Assembly: GCA_009763385.1 (NCBI GenBank)
Contig: VDCT01000326.1
Location: 310,001-374,000 of the forward strand
Length of the DNA stretch: 64,000 nucleotides
Source: Coix lacryma-jobi var. lacryma-jobi
Lineage: Eukaryota; Streptophyta; Magnoliopsida; Poales; Poaceae
Reading direction: 5' to 3'
The translations under genes and the position numbers were made by a program. The notes under the pieces are model-generated. The model was not told the origin of the DNA, searched no databases, and was given only the letters and a program-made list of their open reading frames with translations. Below are positions 10,441 through 22,407 of this stretch, in pieces. The first letter of the stretch is position 1. Each line of letters opens with the position of its first letter.

Positions 10441-10709
10441 TTTCGTGCTGTTGGAGGACAGGTACCCCAAGACCCGGAGGGACCTCACCGCGTACTGTAC
10501 ATTCCGGGATGGGTGCGGTACGGCTCCCGCCTTGTCGCACCCCCACGTCCGCGCCCGGGATGGAAGCCACGACTCAAGGACGCCTCAACAGCGACGATCA
10601 CATCGGCTCCAGTAGCCCCGACAAGACAGGGTTCCTACCCTTCTCCGTATGGGGCACCATGCGCCCCGACACCTGTAACACTTTTTGTAACCCTGGCCTC
10701 CCCTTGCTC

Positions 10710-10717
10710 TATAAAAG
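10710..10717 (+). promoter_or_regulatory. TATA box in the 5' LTR
   Basis: TATAAAAG followed by GGGACGC, the single good TATA motif in this LTR, about 290 bp before its end. It would set the start of genomic RNA synthesis. The partner in the 3' LTR is at 24617-24624. Confidence 0.75.
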
Positions 10718-11004
10718 GGGACGCTAGGGCCCTCATTCACGGGAGGCAACTCCGCGCAATAGAACACACGAGTCCACACACAGACACGGGTCCGGACTCC
10801 GGTCCACGCTCACTGAGCTTGTATTCGCCCCTGTACAAGCACTTAGGTGCAAGTAATACAAGAACCTCCTCCCCCCGCTGGACGTAGGGCTTTCTTCGCC
10901 CGAACCAGGATAAATCCTTGTGTCATCTTGCATCACCATCCAGGAAGAGAGCACGCGATCATATTACTCGTTGGTGTCATACCCCCGGGTACGAAACACC
11001 GACA

Positions 11005-11024
11005 GTTGGCGCACCAGGTAGGGG
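11005..11024 (+). other. presumed primer binding site
   Basis: The bases directly after the LTR, GTTGGCGCACCAGGTAGGGG, are where a tRNA 3' end would prime first-strand synthesis. I cannot name the tRNA with confidence. Confidence 0.5.
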
Positions 11025-11063
11025 CCTTCGCGTGTCCGAGCCGATTTCTCGTTGACTCCTGGA

Positions 11064-13490
11064 TGGCTTCATCTCCTCTTCCGTTCTCGGCTGGTGCCGT
11101 CGTCTGGTTCGGGAGCCTCGAGTTCCTGGCCACAGGCAACGGCAACGAGCTGACTCTGCTCTCCACGGAGGGCCCTCGCGGAGTGCGTGTCACGCCACCC
11201 CGCGCGGGGGGCGTGACGCGTCGCCCGCCACCACACGTCGCCACGACGCGAGCGGCGCCATCGTCACCGTCGTCGTCGGCGCAGGCGGTGCCCGCGGCAA
11301 ACACCCACGCCCCCGTAGCCGGTGCAGGGGCCCCAAGGGGAAACCCGCCCGGCCGCGGCCGGAGACCTCCAGGGCACACTCACGCCCGTCTAGCGGCTTC
11401 GCATTCGTCACGCGTACGGACCAGGAGCCAGGCCAGAGGCCTCCGAGCCGAGTGCTGTCGACGCCTCTCAACCTCCTCCCGCACGGGTCGCGCCGCACTC
11501 GACGCCAGCGGTTTCCTGGTCCCTCGACAACTCTGCGGCTGTCCACGCCCACCGCCTCGACGAGCGCCATCAGGACCAAACGGTGGCGGACCGGGAGCAG
11601 CGTTCGGGCGCGCTGCTGCAGGCCATGGCCAGCCTGGAGATCGTCCACCCGCGTGCACCAACCGCAACTTCTTACGACCCCTCGAGCCACCTCGACGAGC
11701 CACCGTCGGAGAATGGTACCACGAGCTTCGCGCCCCGATCGCCAGGCCGCGTTGGCCAAGGCGGCGCGCCTACAGTTCCGACCGACGAATACGACTACCA
11801 CGACCCCGACCTCTGGGACCCCACCAGGGAGTGCTTCCAACTCGAGGGAGCCGTATGCGATACTGAAGACGAAGGCGACGACGACAGGCCGGCGCTCGAC
11901 CTAGAGGGACCTAGCGACGTGGCCGCGGCAGGCGGATCACGCGTTCTGGGAAGGGACGAGCCTCCAGCGCCGGTTGCACCGCCTAAGCACGACGATGGCC
12001 GGGCGGCGCAACTCGCTCAAGTGCAAGAGGCAATCACCAAGCCGAGGAAGAACGGCGACACCTGTTGCAGCTCCGGCAAACCCTGATGCAGGAACCACCC
12101 CAACCCCGAGGAGCCGGAGCTCGAGGCCGAGCTCGAGAGGTCCACCGGCAGATCCTCGAGGGCGGGGCACCAGCACGACCTGAGGTACGCTTCCCGAGAG
12201 CCGGGCAGAACGTGGTCGCAGCCGCCATGTTGCTCTGCGATCTGCCCGCCGTCTCCAACCCAGACGCTAGGCGCATGCTTGGAGAAATGAAGGGCCTCCT
12301 CGAGACAGCCGCTGTGCAGCAGGCCGAGAGCTCAGCGTCGCGGCGGCGCGGAGCGACCTCGGGGAAACCAACAGACGCGCCCCGCAACGAGCGCGAGGCA
12401 TCCGTCCACCAGCCGGACGCCTCTCGAGCCAGGCCAGTCCGCGAACGGATCGTCGACAACCGGCCACCTCGAGACCTCAATGACGCCCGCAACGACATCA
12501 ACCGACGACGCAAGGATAAGGGAGCCAAGAGCGTGGCTATAGCGCCCATCGAGGGGGACGCTACGACAGTGATGAGGACCGCAAGCCCTCGAGCCCCCGG
12601 GCCCCAGGGTCTTCAGCCGGGCCATCCGCAGCTCAACCTCCCCGACCGCTTACCGCCCGCCGACCAACATCGTGAAGTATGACGGGGAGGTCGAGCCCAA
12701 GCTCTGGCTCTCGGACTTCCGCCTGGCTGCCAACTGGGCGGAGCGAAGAACGACGACCGCGTGATCATACGTCAACTCCCTCTTTACCTCTCGGACACCG
12801 CCCGCCGGTGGCTCGAGGGGCTCCCGCCGGATCGGATCCATGACTGGACCGACCTAGTCAGGGTCTTCGACGGGAATTTCAAGGGGACCTGCGTGCGTCC
12901 GGGCAACCCCTGGGACCTACGGCGTTGCAGGCAGGCGACGGACGAGCCCATCCGCGACTTTGCTCGACGGTTCTCGAAGCAGCGTCTCGAGCTCCCTCAC
13001 GTGCCTGACGAGGACGTCATCTCAGCGTTCCTCGCGGGCACGACATGCCAAGAGCTTGTTCATGAGCTAGGACGCTACCGTCCCGGGACGGTCGAGGACC
13101 TGATGGATCGCGTCACCAGCTTTGCTTCGGCGACGAAGCAGTGGGGCCTTCTTTGGCCGTTCCACGGACAAAGGCAAGGCGGTGATCGCGCCGGAGGGCT
13201 CCAACAAGGGCAACGACGCCAAGAACGACAGCAATGACGGCAACAAAAAGAAGAAAAACAGCGCAAGGGCCAGAAGGCGAAACGTGACGCCGATGGCGAC
13301 GACGACAAAGAGGTGCTCGCGGGCGCCCTCGAGCCTAAGAAGCCCCGAGGCCCCCCTGACGGGGCTGTTTTCGATCAGATGCTCGAGGATACCTGCACCT
13401 ACCACAGGGGCCCCGTAAACCACAAGCTGAAAGACTGCCGACTGATGAAGGGCTACTACTCCAGGCTCGGCGATAAAGGAAGACACGCCT
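11064..13490 (+). pseudogene. Tat gag, frameshifted
   Basis: A likely start is the ATG at 11064. The N-terminal third is Pro/Ala/Arg-rich and low complexity. It is followed by an acidic part (about 11760-11930, with TEDEGDDD) and a basic segment (about 12480-12530). The structured gag core is at about 12690-13130: LWLSDFRLAANW, RWLEGLPPDRIHDWTDLVRV, FARRFSKQRLELPHVPDEDV and AFLAGTTCQELVHELGRY are typical of the retrotransposon gag domain. A Cys/His segment near the end (CTYHRGPVNHKLKDCRL, about 13395-13445) resembles the reduced zinc-binding motif of this group. At least four frame changes separate these parts. Gag would form the particle around element RNA. Confidence 0.82.
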
Positions 13491-14346
13491 AAGGGAAAGG
13501 ATACCGATCGACGCGGCGGCAGAAACGCAGACGGCGACTTCCCCCCGGTGCGCGACTGCTACATGATCTACGGGGGGCCGACCGTCGGGCTCTCAGCTCG
13601 AGAAAGAAAGAAGGAGCGCCGGGAAATCTTTTCGCTTGGCCACGACGCCCCCCGGTACCTTGACTGGTCCGATGCGCCAATCACGTTCGACCGTGACGAC
13701 CATCCGGACCGTGTCATAAACCCGGGGGCTTACCCCCTCGTCGTCGACCCCGTCATAGTCGACGTTCGGTTCTCTAAGGTGTTGATGGATGGGGGCTCGA
13801 GCCTCAACATCATATACCTCGAGACCCTCGACCTCCTGGGATTTCAGAGGGACAGCTCCGACCCAGCGTCGGGGGTTCCACGGAGTAGTGCCAGGAAAGA
13901 AGGCCCACCCCCTCGGGCGCATCGACCTGCCGGTTTGCTTCGGCACGCCGGCAAACTTCCGCCAGGAAACGCTCACCTTCGAGGTGGTCGGCTTCCAAGG
14001 GACCTACCACGCCATCATCGGCCGGCCAGGCTACGCCAAGTTCATGGCGATTCCTAACTACACGTACTTGAAGCTCAAGATGCCGGGGCCAAAAGGGGTC
14101 ATCACCGTTGACACCTCCTACGAGCACGCATACCACTGCGACGTGGAGTGCGTCGAGCGGGGGGAGGCCAACGTCCACCTCGACTCGCTCGAGGCCTTGG
14201 CAGCTCTGGCCACCGAGGGGGCCCCAGAAGCAAAGCGTCACGCCGGCACCTTCGAGCCGGCCGAGCACACCAAGCAAATACCCGTCGACCCGACCTCGGC
14301 CAACGGCAAGATGCTGACCATCAGTACCAGCCTCGAGCCCAAATAG
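13491..14346 (+). pseudogene. Tat protease region
   Basis: After gag, a segment at about 13560-13870 contains the retropepsin motif VLMDGGSSLNIIY (Asp codon at 13788-13790). The usual D-S/T-G triad reads D-G-G, common in Tat-type plant elements. A frame change near 13860 continues into VGFQGTYHAIIGRPGYAKFM (about 13985-14045), which carries the protease C-terminal GRPG flap, then TYLKLKMPGPKGVITV. The frame ends in TAG at 14344-14346, just before the reverse transcriptase frame, so gag-pol continuity is broken here or a readthrough is used. Confidence 0.8.
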
Positions 14347-15300
14347 GAAGCAGTGCTCGTCGACTTTCTCCGCGCGAACATCGACATGTTTGCGTGGAAC
14401 CCCTCGGACATGCCGGGCATACCGAGGGAAGTCGCCGAGCACGCCTTGGAGATCCAGGCCGGGTCCAGACCGGTGAAGCAACGCCTGCGCCGCTTCGACG
14501 AGGAAAAGCGCAGGATCATCGGCGAGGAGGTGCACAAGCTTTTGGCGGCCGGATTCATCAAGGAGGTACTTTACCCAGAGTGGCTAGCTAACCCTGTACT
14601 AGTTAGGAAAAAGAATGGAAAAATGCGGATGTGTGTAGATTACACTGGTCTGAATAAAGCATGTCCAAAAGTTCCATTTCCTTTACCTAGAATTGATCAG
14701 ATCGTCGATTCCACCGCTGGGTGCGAAGTGCTTTCGTTCCTTGATGCGTATTCCGGCTACCACCAAATTAGGATGAGAAAATCCGATGAGCTCGCGACCT
14801 CTTTTATCACGCCATTTGGTATGTACTGCTATGTTACGATGCCCTTCGGCCTTCGAAACGCCGGGGCAACGTACCAACGATGTATGCAGCACATCTTTGG
14901 CGAGCACATAGGCAAGACCGTCGAGGCCTACGTCGATGACATCGTGGTTAAACCAAAAAAGTAGGGAACCTCATCAGCAACCTCGAGACCACGTTCGAGT
15001 GCCTCCGGGCCAAGAATGTGAAGCTCAACCCCGAGAAGTGTGTCTTTGGTGTGCCTCGAGGCATGCTACTTGGCTACATCGTCTCGCAACGGGGGATCGA
15101 GGCAAACCCTGAAAAAATCTCAGCAGTCACGAGGATGGGCCCGATTCGTGACCTCAAGGGCGTACAGAAGGTAACAGGCTGCCTAGCCGCTCTCAGCAGA
15201 TTCATCTCGAGGCTGGGAGAAAAAGCACTACCCCTCTACCGCCTACTAAAAAAACGGAACACTTTGCGTGGACCGCCGAAGCCGAGGAGGCCTTAACCAA
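14347..15300 (+). pseudogene. Tat reverse transcriptase, polymerase part
   Basis: The best-preserved stretch of the element is a single frame at 14353-14964. It shows FAWNPSDMPGIPREVAEHAL, RKKNGKMRMCVDYTGLNKAC, SFLDAYSGYHQIRM and TMPFGLRNAGATYQRCM. The catalytic YVDD box is at 14929-14940. A stop at 14962-14964, after an A-run (14954-14960), interrupts it. The thumb region continues in another frame at 15018-15296 with LNPEKCVFGVPRGMLLGYIV and FISRLGEKALPLYRLL. The A-run makes a sequencing indel a possible cause of the break. Confidence 0.93.
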
Positions 15301-15748
15301 GTTGAAGGGCTGCTGACGTGCGCACCAATTCTCGTGCCCCCACGACCAGCCGAAGGTGACGGTTCCCCCGAGCCCCTCCTCCTCTATGTGGCCGCAACCA
15401 CTCAGGTGGTTAGCGCGGTCATAGCCGTCGAGAGGCACGAGGAGGGTCATACGTTGCCGGTCCAGCGGCCGGTATACTTCACCAGTGAGGTACTCTCCGA
15501 GGCCAAGGTCCGGTACCCGCACATCCAAAAGCTGCTCTACGGCATCATCGTCACCAGGCGCAAGCTCCAGCACTACTTCCTCGCTCATCCCGTAACGGTG
15601 GTGTCATCCTTCCCCCTCGGAGAAATCGTCAACAATCGGGAGGCCACGGGGCGCATCGCCAAGTGGTCCGCCGAACTGATGGGGAGACCATCACCTATGC
15701 CCCGCGAAAGGCCATCAAGTCGCAAGCATTGGCGGACTTCGTTGCTGA
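15301..15748 (+). pseudogene. Tat first RNase H
   Basis: Follows the reverse transcriptase thumb. LLLYVAATTQVVSAVIAVER, RPVYFTSEVLSEAKVRYPHI and LLYGIIVTRRKLQHYFLAHP are typical of the gypsy RNase H that degrades RNA in the RNA:DNA hybrid. A frame change near 15620-15650 leads to the SAELMGR segment that links to the second RNase H. Confidence 0.85.
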
Positions 15749-16405
15749 ATGGACCGACACTCAGCTCCCCCGGCGCAGATTCAGGCCGAACTCTGGACCA
15801 TGTACTTCGATGGATCTCTCACGAAGACGGGGGCGGGAGCAGGCCTGCTCTTCATCTCGCCCCTCGGAGTACACATGCGCTACCTGCTACGCTTGCACTT
15901 CCCCGCCTCCAACAACGTCGCCGAGTATGAGGCCCTCGTCAATGGGCTGCGCATCGCCCTCGAGCTCGGGGTCCGACGCCTCGACGCCCGAGGAGACTCG
16001 CAGCTCGTCGTCAACCAGGTTATGAAGGCTTCAAGCTGCATCGATCCCAAGATGGAGGCATACTGCGGGGAGGTACGCAAGCTGGAAGACAAGTTTTACG
16101 GCCTCGAGCTCAATCACATAGCTCGGAAGTACAACGAGGCCGCAGACGAGCTGGCAAAGTTGGCATCCACGCGTGGCACGGTACCACCAGACGTCTTCTC
16201 GAGGGACGTCTTCGAGCCATCCGTCGAAATCGACCCGGGGGCTGGCCCCTCGACGCCACCCCTCGAGCAGGACACGGGGGCTCGACTCTCAACGCCACCC
16301 CTCGAGAAGGACCCCTCGACGTCCGCAGAGGCGATGCAGGTCGACGCACACGCCCTTCGTCATCACGGCCCCTCGACTGGCGGACGCCCTACCTCGACTA
16401 CCTGA
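15749..16405 (+). pseudogene. second (archaeal-type) RNase H plus linker
   Basis: The frame at 15749-16405 contains a complete-looking extra RNase H: WTMYFDGSLTKTGAGAGLLF (first catalytic Asp), NNVAEYEALVNGLRIALELG (Glu), RGDSQLVVNQVM (Asp) and YNEAADELAKLAS (last Asp). This duplicate domain is known from Tat-lineage elements and supports the assignment. It is followed by a Pro/Ser-rich linker with repeated PGAGPSTPPLE-like segments, then a frame change before integrase. Confidence 0.9.
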
Positions 16406-17616
16406 CGCGAGGCGAGCTACCAGAGGACAAGACGGAGGCCCGACGCATCGCTCGAAGGGCCAAGACCTACGTCGTCTACGGCGACGAACGGGAGCTATAC
16501 CGACGAAGTCCGACTGGGATCCTCCAACGCTGCATCCCACTCGAGGAAGGGCGCAAGCTCCTCGACGATATGCACTCGGGGGCTTGCGGCCACCACGCGG
16601 CGCCGAGGGCCCTGGTTGGCAACGCCTTCCGACAAGGCTTCTATTGGCCGACCGCCATTGGGGATGCCAAGCGTTTGGTCCCCCGAGCATGCCATGGGTG
16701 TCAATTCTACGCCAAGCAAACGCACCAACCCGCACACGCCCTGCAGATGATCCCAATCACTTGGCCATTGCCGTTGGGGGCTCGACCTCGTGGGTCCCCT
16801 CAGAAGGACAAGTGGAGGGTACACACACATGCTCGTGGCCGTCGACAAGTTCACCAAGTGGATCGAGGCTAAACCGATAGGAGACCCCACCTCAGAGAAG
16901 GCCGTCGAGTTCATCGCCAACATCATGTACCGGTTCGGGGTGCCAAATGTCATCATCACCGACAATGGCACCCAATTCACGGGCAAAAAGTTCATCAACT
17001 TCTGCGACGACAACAACATTCGCGTGACTGGGCCTCGGTCGCGTACCCTCAATGCAACGGGCAGGTCGAGCGCGCCAACGGCATGATACTCCATGGGCTG
17101 AAGCCGAGGCTATTCAAGACCCTCAAAAACTTCGGAAAGGGTGGGCCGCAGAACTCCCTCGGTGCTGTGGGGCCTCAGGACTACGCCGAGTCGGGCCACC
17201 GGGTTCACTCCGTTTTTCCTAACCTACGGCGCCGAGGCCGTCTTACCTACGGACCTCGAGTACGGCTCACCTCGACTTCGAGCCTACAACGAGCAAACCA
17301 GCGACGAAAGGCTCGCCAACGCCAAGGACCAGCTCGAGGAGGCTCGAGACGTGGCGCTCATCAACTCTGCACGCTACCAGCAAACACTTCGACGCTACCA
17401 CGACAAGCACGTGCGCAAAAGGGACCTGGCGGTGGGGGACCTCGTGCTTCGACGGCTGCAAGATAATCGAGGGCGCCATAAGCTCACCCCTCCGTGGGAA
17501 GGCCATACACCGTGGCTGAAGTGCTCAAGCCAGGCACATACAAGCTCTACGACGACCAAGGCAGGATCCTGACAAACGCGTGGAACATATCTCAGCTACG
17601 TCGCTTCTACCCTTAA
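16406..17616 (+). pseudogene. Tat integrase, frameshifted
   Basis: The zinc-binding part spans about 16560-16740 (HHAAPRALVGNAFRQGFYWP, then CHGCQFYAKQTHQPAHALQ), giving the HHCC pattern. The catalytic core is at 16790-17075: MLVAVDKFTKWIEAKPIG (first Asp), NVIITDNGTQFTGKKF (second Asp), then a frame change before the Glu segment (about 17056-17085). The C-terminal part (17141-17616) has FLTYGAEAVLPTDLEYGSPR and KRDLAVGDLVLRRLQDNRGR and ends in NISQLRRFYP and a stop at 17614-17616. There is no chromodomain, as expected for Tat. Confidence 0.88.
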
Positions 17617-18151
17617 GGCCTCGAGGCCTTGTTCATTTATTGCTTTGTACAAACACGTTGAATATGAATGGGCCAACTCGTGCTCCATCTTTCATGTTCC
17701 TTAGCAACTCAAGGTAGCCTCGACCCTGCCTAGCTCAGGGTCGAGCCTCCCTCGGGGGCTGACAAGGGGTAAACGCCCCCCAGACTCCGGAAAAAACGCG
17801 TGTTTCTTTTCAAAAATTTGACCCTCGTCTCGACTCGCGCCTCGAACGAACTAGCGACGTCTAAATCCTTTAGTACCTCGAGCCCCAAGGTCGGGGGCGT
17901 CGACGTCGCCTACGCCCCCGGGCTACGGTACCCTACCTACGCCTCCCCTCGAGGGGCTCGCGACGTACTAAAGGAACACAGACTAAGTTAGCAGAAACTC
18001 GAGCTTGCGACAAAGAGAGCGGTCAAACGCATTTGAAAAGAAAACAACTCTTTCATAAACAAATCACATATACATTCGGGTCTCGACGTACCCTCATTTA
18101 TGTCACAGAATTCTTACAAGGGCCTCGACGCCCAAATTTGGCACGCAGGCC
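17617..18151. other. spacer between pol and the antisense gene
   Basis: Non-coding, rich in CCTCGAG motifs. It contains a GGGGGCTGACAAGGGGTAAA segment near 17754 resembling the polypurine-tract area before the 3' LTR. No supported gene. Confidence 0.5.
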
Positions 18152-21100
18152 TCAGTCCTCGTCGGTGCGGTACTCCTCCCCGAGGTCCACGATGGCAGGC
18201 TCGACTTCGACGCCCGAGCTCGAAGGAGGAGGGCTCCCGACACCGCTGCTGGCGTCAGGAGGCAGCACGTCCTCCTCGAAGATCTTCGCAAGCGACGTCC
18301 CCGGCCTCTCCATCTTCTCCAAAATTTTGTCAACTCGGCGGTTGTTCCACTCCTCATCCTTCCCCTCGATCTCGATGAAGCCATTCGCGACAACATGGAC
18401 CGGGAAGCGGAAACCGGAGCGAACAACCGCGAGTGTCTGCTTGACGCCGTGATGGAGAGCTTGCCGGACACGGTCCCGTGCGGCTGCGTCGAAGAAGCAC
18501 AAGGCGTCGACCAAGGCATCGCCCCGAGCCACTGCACCTTCTGCCGCGGCAACAGGAGGAGCACCCCACATGGGGCCGAGCCGATCGAGAGAAGAGCGAG
18601 CCCGCTCCGCCACCATCGTCTCGTCTTGGAGCTGGTCCAAGAGAGCCTGGTTTGTCTCACGGAGCTCCTCGACCGTCTTCTCGACCCCTGCGCAACAAAC
18701 AAGGAAGAGTGAGACTGCGGCGTAACAAAGAACTTCGAGACCCAAACAAGAACAAGGTGTAAGCCTCACCGTCGCAGTGTTGCCCCAGTGCGGCGAGGTC
18801 GCTGGTCAAGCCCTCAGCACGCTGCTCCAGCCTGCGCTTCTCGGCCAGCGTGAGGAGCCTCTCGGACCTAAGGTCCTCGATCAGCCGGCCCGCCTCTACC
18901 AGGGCCAGATCCTTGCGGATCACCTCCTGCCGCGCCGCCCCCTCGGCAGCTCGGGCGGTGTCGGCGCCACTCACGGCGTCTTCGGCCTCTTTTCTTGCCG
19001 CCTCCGCTGCGGTCCGGGCGGCGGCGGCCTCGCCACGGGCGTCAGCAGCCTCCTGCTTCGCCGCCTCGGCTTCAGCCCGGGCGGAGGTGGCCTCGCTTCG
19101 GGCGTCCGCGGCCTCCTTCCTCGACGCTTCGAGAACGGCGGCGGCCTCCTCCCTGGATCGGGCGACCTCGCCTCGAGCCACCCGGACCTCCGCCTCCGCC
19201 TCGTTAAGCCGGCTCGCCATCTGGGCGTTCCGGCTCAGCTCCGCGCGGAGATCTCGAAGCTCCGCCTCGGCCCGCTCGAGGGCGGCTGACACCTGTGCGG
19301 ATCGGCCCGCCTCCTCGGAGCAGGACCGCTCCGCCTCCGCCATAAGCACGGCCACCTCCCGGAAGATGGACCGCACCCTCGCGCGGGGCCCCCCGCTGGG
19401 CCGACTGCTCGATGGGGACCACGGCAAGGGGCGGGCTCAGTGGGACGGGAAACGGCCATATCGGCCGGTCGAGCTCGATGTCGGGCAGACCCTCCTCCGC
19501 CTCGAGCTGCCCCGACAGCGACCCGCCGCTTGACGGCACGGGCCCCGACTCCCTCCGTCCCTCCGCCGGCGCCTCCTGTTGCGGATCGGTCGAGGGAAGG
19601 CTCGACCCTGGGCCCTCTTCCCTGGCCGGGCTCTCCGGCGCCTTGTCGGCGCTAGCCGGCACCTCGGCGCCGCCGCCATCGTCGAGCCCGCAGCAAGGAG
19701 CGGCCCCTGCTCCAGCTCGTTCAGGAGGTCCTCCACCGTCGGCTCTTCTCCGCCGACGCCTCTTCCCCCCTTCCCCCTCCGCAGCATGGCCCGTGCTGGT
19801 CGGAGCCACAAGGGGCACAGTCCCCTCAGCCCCAGACACCGGCGGGGCCGTGCTCGCCCCAGGCGCTTCCTCCGGAGCACCTGTCGTGGTGAAGGGAAGG
19901 ATGGCGCTCCCAGTCGGCACCATCATGGGAGGAGGAGGAGGGGAGGAGGCAACGCTTCGGCGGGTACGGTGGTGGCAGGCTCGATGCCATGAGCTGAGGC
20001 CCCTGCAATACGAGACGACAGAGAAGTCAGAACCAAGAAGAGTACCTCGACCCCTATGGTCGATGACGACGGCCTCACCAAAATTTGCGACGACCATCCG
20101 GCCCCCTCGAGCCATGGCAGCTCGGGCCTTCTCCAGCCAAGCGGCCTCTCTAGCGGAGGAAGGTGCCATACCTCGAGGTGCCTGTGCCTCGACGGGGCTC
20201 GAGGCCTTGGCCCGCTTGGACGAAGCGAGGTCCACCTCCTGGTAGGAGCGCTTCCCCCTGAGAAGATGGAGATGGCACGCGTCATTAAAAGCAAAGAAGA
20301 AGCCTCACTACCGACGAGACCCAAAGAAACTACTCACCCGAAGCGGCGGCTGGTCTTTTTCCGGAGTCGCCGGACCCACTCGGGGGCTTCGAGCCCACCC
20401 CGCGGCTCGAGCCCTGCGCCTGGGCCGTCTCCGCAGGGTTGGGATGGGGGAGGTCTCCCGACGCCTCCCCTGGCTCGACCTCGAGGGAGAGCCCTCCTTC
20501 CGCCCCGCATCGCGGGAGGGCGACCGCACCGCCCTCGTGCTGACGTCGTGGCGCTCGCCCCGGCGCGGGCTCCGGGACCTGCTCCGGCGCCCACGCTGGT
20601 GGTCGCGCTCTCCGGCGTCCGCCCCCGCGTCCTGGCGGCGGTGCGGCGATGGACTCCGGGGACGCTCGCCCCCCTGGTCACGAGATGCTCGGGGGCTCCT
20701 CCCACGACGCTCATGGTGGCGGGGGCTCGACGCCCCATCGTGCTGTCCGCTCCTTCGGGGCTCGAAGCGCTCTTCGACCCTTCGCGACGGGCGGGCTCAG
20801 GGTCCCTCTCGACGCGAGGGCCAGCCCTCGAGGGCCGGCCCCTCTCGGGACCCCCGCCTGGGTCGACGCCGACGTCGACTCCTTCTGCGCCGCGTCGACA
20901 GCGCTCCTGGTCCGCGGCTTCCTCACGACAGCCGGCGCGTCCGGCGCGGAGCTCGAAGTCCCCTGGGCTTCGAGCGAAGCCTGGCTCGGCGCGGCCCTCC
21001 GCGACTGCGCCCCGCGCGATCCCTTCGCCGGGGGACCTCCAAGACTTCCTCCTGCACAAAGGAGGGGTCAGCCCCGACGCCGAAGACCCCCGCACGTCTC

Positions 21101-22407
21101 AAACGCGCGTCCATCCCCTCGTCATCATCCTCATCCTCGTCATCGCTCTCCTCCTCCGAGCCCGAGGAGCTCAGCTCTGGGGACTCGTCTCCAGGCTGGC
21201 GGTTGCGGCGAGCCTTCGCCAGCCTCTGCTCCCGAGCCGAGCGACGCAAGTTTTTGATTTTCTCTTTCTTCTTTTCGGCGTCCTTGCTCTCCTTGTCTTT
21301 TTGAGCAGAAAGGCGCCTCACCTGGGTATCCGCGGCGTCCTCCCTCACCGGAGGCCTCGACGCGCGAAAGGTAAACGCCCCCTGCGAGAACGAACAGATA
21401 AGGAAGATTACGGGAAGAAAGAGGAAAGGAGGGGCTCGAGGGCAACCGGCTCGAGGAAAACTTACCAGGTCAGGACACCCCGTGGCGGGTGCCATGGCGA
21501 TCAGGTTGGCTTCCTCGGGACGGAACGTCCCTTGGATCGTGATCGACACCCGGGAGACGGCTTCATTCCGGGACAGCCCGACCTCCGCCAACCTCGAGCG
21601 CTTCAACCCCTCGAGTGAGGCCTTAGGCCCCATCTCGAACATGAGGAGGGGACGCTCCGCCAACGGAAGGACCCTCCGCTGGTGGAACGCCCAGATGACC
21701 GCCGCGACGGTCAGCCCCTTCTCCTCCACCAACTCCTTCATCGCCTTCATCAGCGGCACCAGGTGGCGCTGCCTGTCCGACGCGACGCCCCAGGTCCACT
21801 TCTCTGGGCGACGGGTGAGAACGCCGCCGGTATACTGCGGAAAGAGGCCACCTTCGTTCCGCAAGTAGAACCAGTGGTCGTCCCACCCCGCCTGGTTAGA
21901 GGAAGCTTGTAGCGCAGGTACTCGCGCGGGACGCCGGCCGACGAAGGTCCAGTCCTCGCGGTGATGGCCAAGGAGCCCATACGCACGAACCGCCTCCCGC
22001 CGGACTTCGAGGCCTTGACGAAGAGCTCGCCCCGGAAGAGGTGGACGAACATCTCCCAGTGCGGCTCCATCTTCAAATATCCCTCGCACACCGCGGCGAA
22101 GATGGCGGCGTGCGAGATTGAGTTGGGGAGAAGTGGTGCAGCTCCGCCTCGAAGTGGTGGGTAAGCGCCCGCATGAAGCGACTCGGCGGAACACCGAGCC
22201 CCATACGATGGTAGCGAGTAAAGCTCACCACGTACCCCTCCGGCGGGTGCGGCTCACGGTGGTCCGCCGATGGAAGAATCCACCACGCCGGCCCCGCCTC
22301 CGGGTGGGGCGGAGGAGCCCACGCCCCACCAGCGTCTCCAACTCCTCCTGCGTCGTCTTCGATGGGCTCCAATCCTCAGGCGGCAGCACTTGAGATTGGG
22401 CGGCCAT
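18152..22407 (-). CDS. antisense gene of the Tat element (gypsy-type transposon domain, coiled coil), with introns
   Basis: Coding signal runs on the minus strand, opposite to gag-pol. From a start at 22405-22407 (MAAQSQVLPPEDW) an N-terminal domain follows with GYVVSFTRYHRMGLGVPPSR, RALTHHFEAELHHFSPT, EGYLKMEPHWEMFVHLFRG, WTWGVASDRQRHLVPLMKAM and LTVAAVIWAFHQRRVLPLAE. This is the pattern of the Pfam family for putative gypsy-type transposon proteins (PF04195, from memory). Next come a Pro/Arg-rich part, a long Ala/Glu-rich coiled coil (about 18790-19380), and an acidic C-terminus ending EEYRTDED at 18152. GT-AG introns fit at 21382-21465, 20258-20337 and 18688-18769, with a less certain one near 20003-20045. 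Frame changes near 22250, 22080 and 21890 break the first exon. The function is unknown. Confidence 0.72.

Larger units (their letters stand above)
9917..11004 (+). repeat. 5' LTR of the Tat element
   Basis: Starts TGTCGGTGG and ends CACCGACA, with 8-bp inverted termini (TGTCGGTG / CACCGACA). A TATA box (TATAAAAG) is at 10710-10717. A tandem repeat fills 10215-10440. The same sequence recurs at 23827-24910. Confidence 0.95.

Noticed and set aside
10933..12549. Long frames on the minus strand opposite the Tat gag (for example 11190-11840 and 12034-12549)
   Set aside because: They mirror the GC-rich gag frames, are Arg/Gly/Ala-rich with no motif, and have no splice pattern, unlike the antisense gene at 18152-22407.
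18395..21618. Plus-strand frames of 150-520 codons in the Tat 3' region
   Set aside because: They are shadows of the minus-strand coiled-coil and domain coding sequence, and are dominated by Arg/Ser/Pro from GC-rich third positions.
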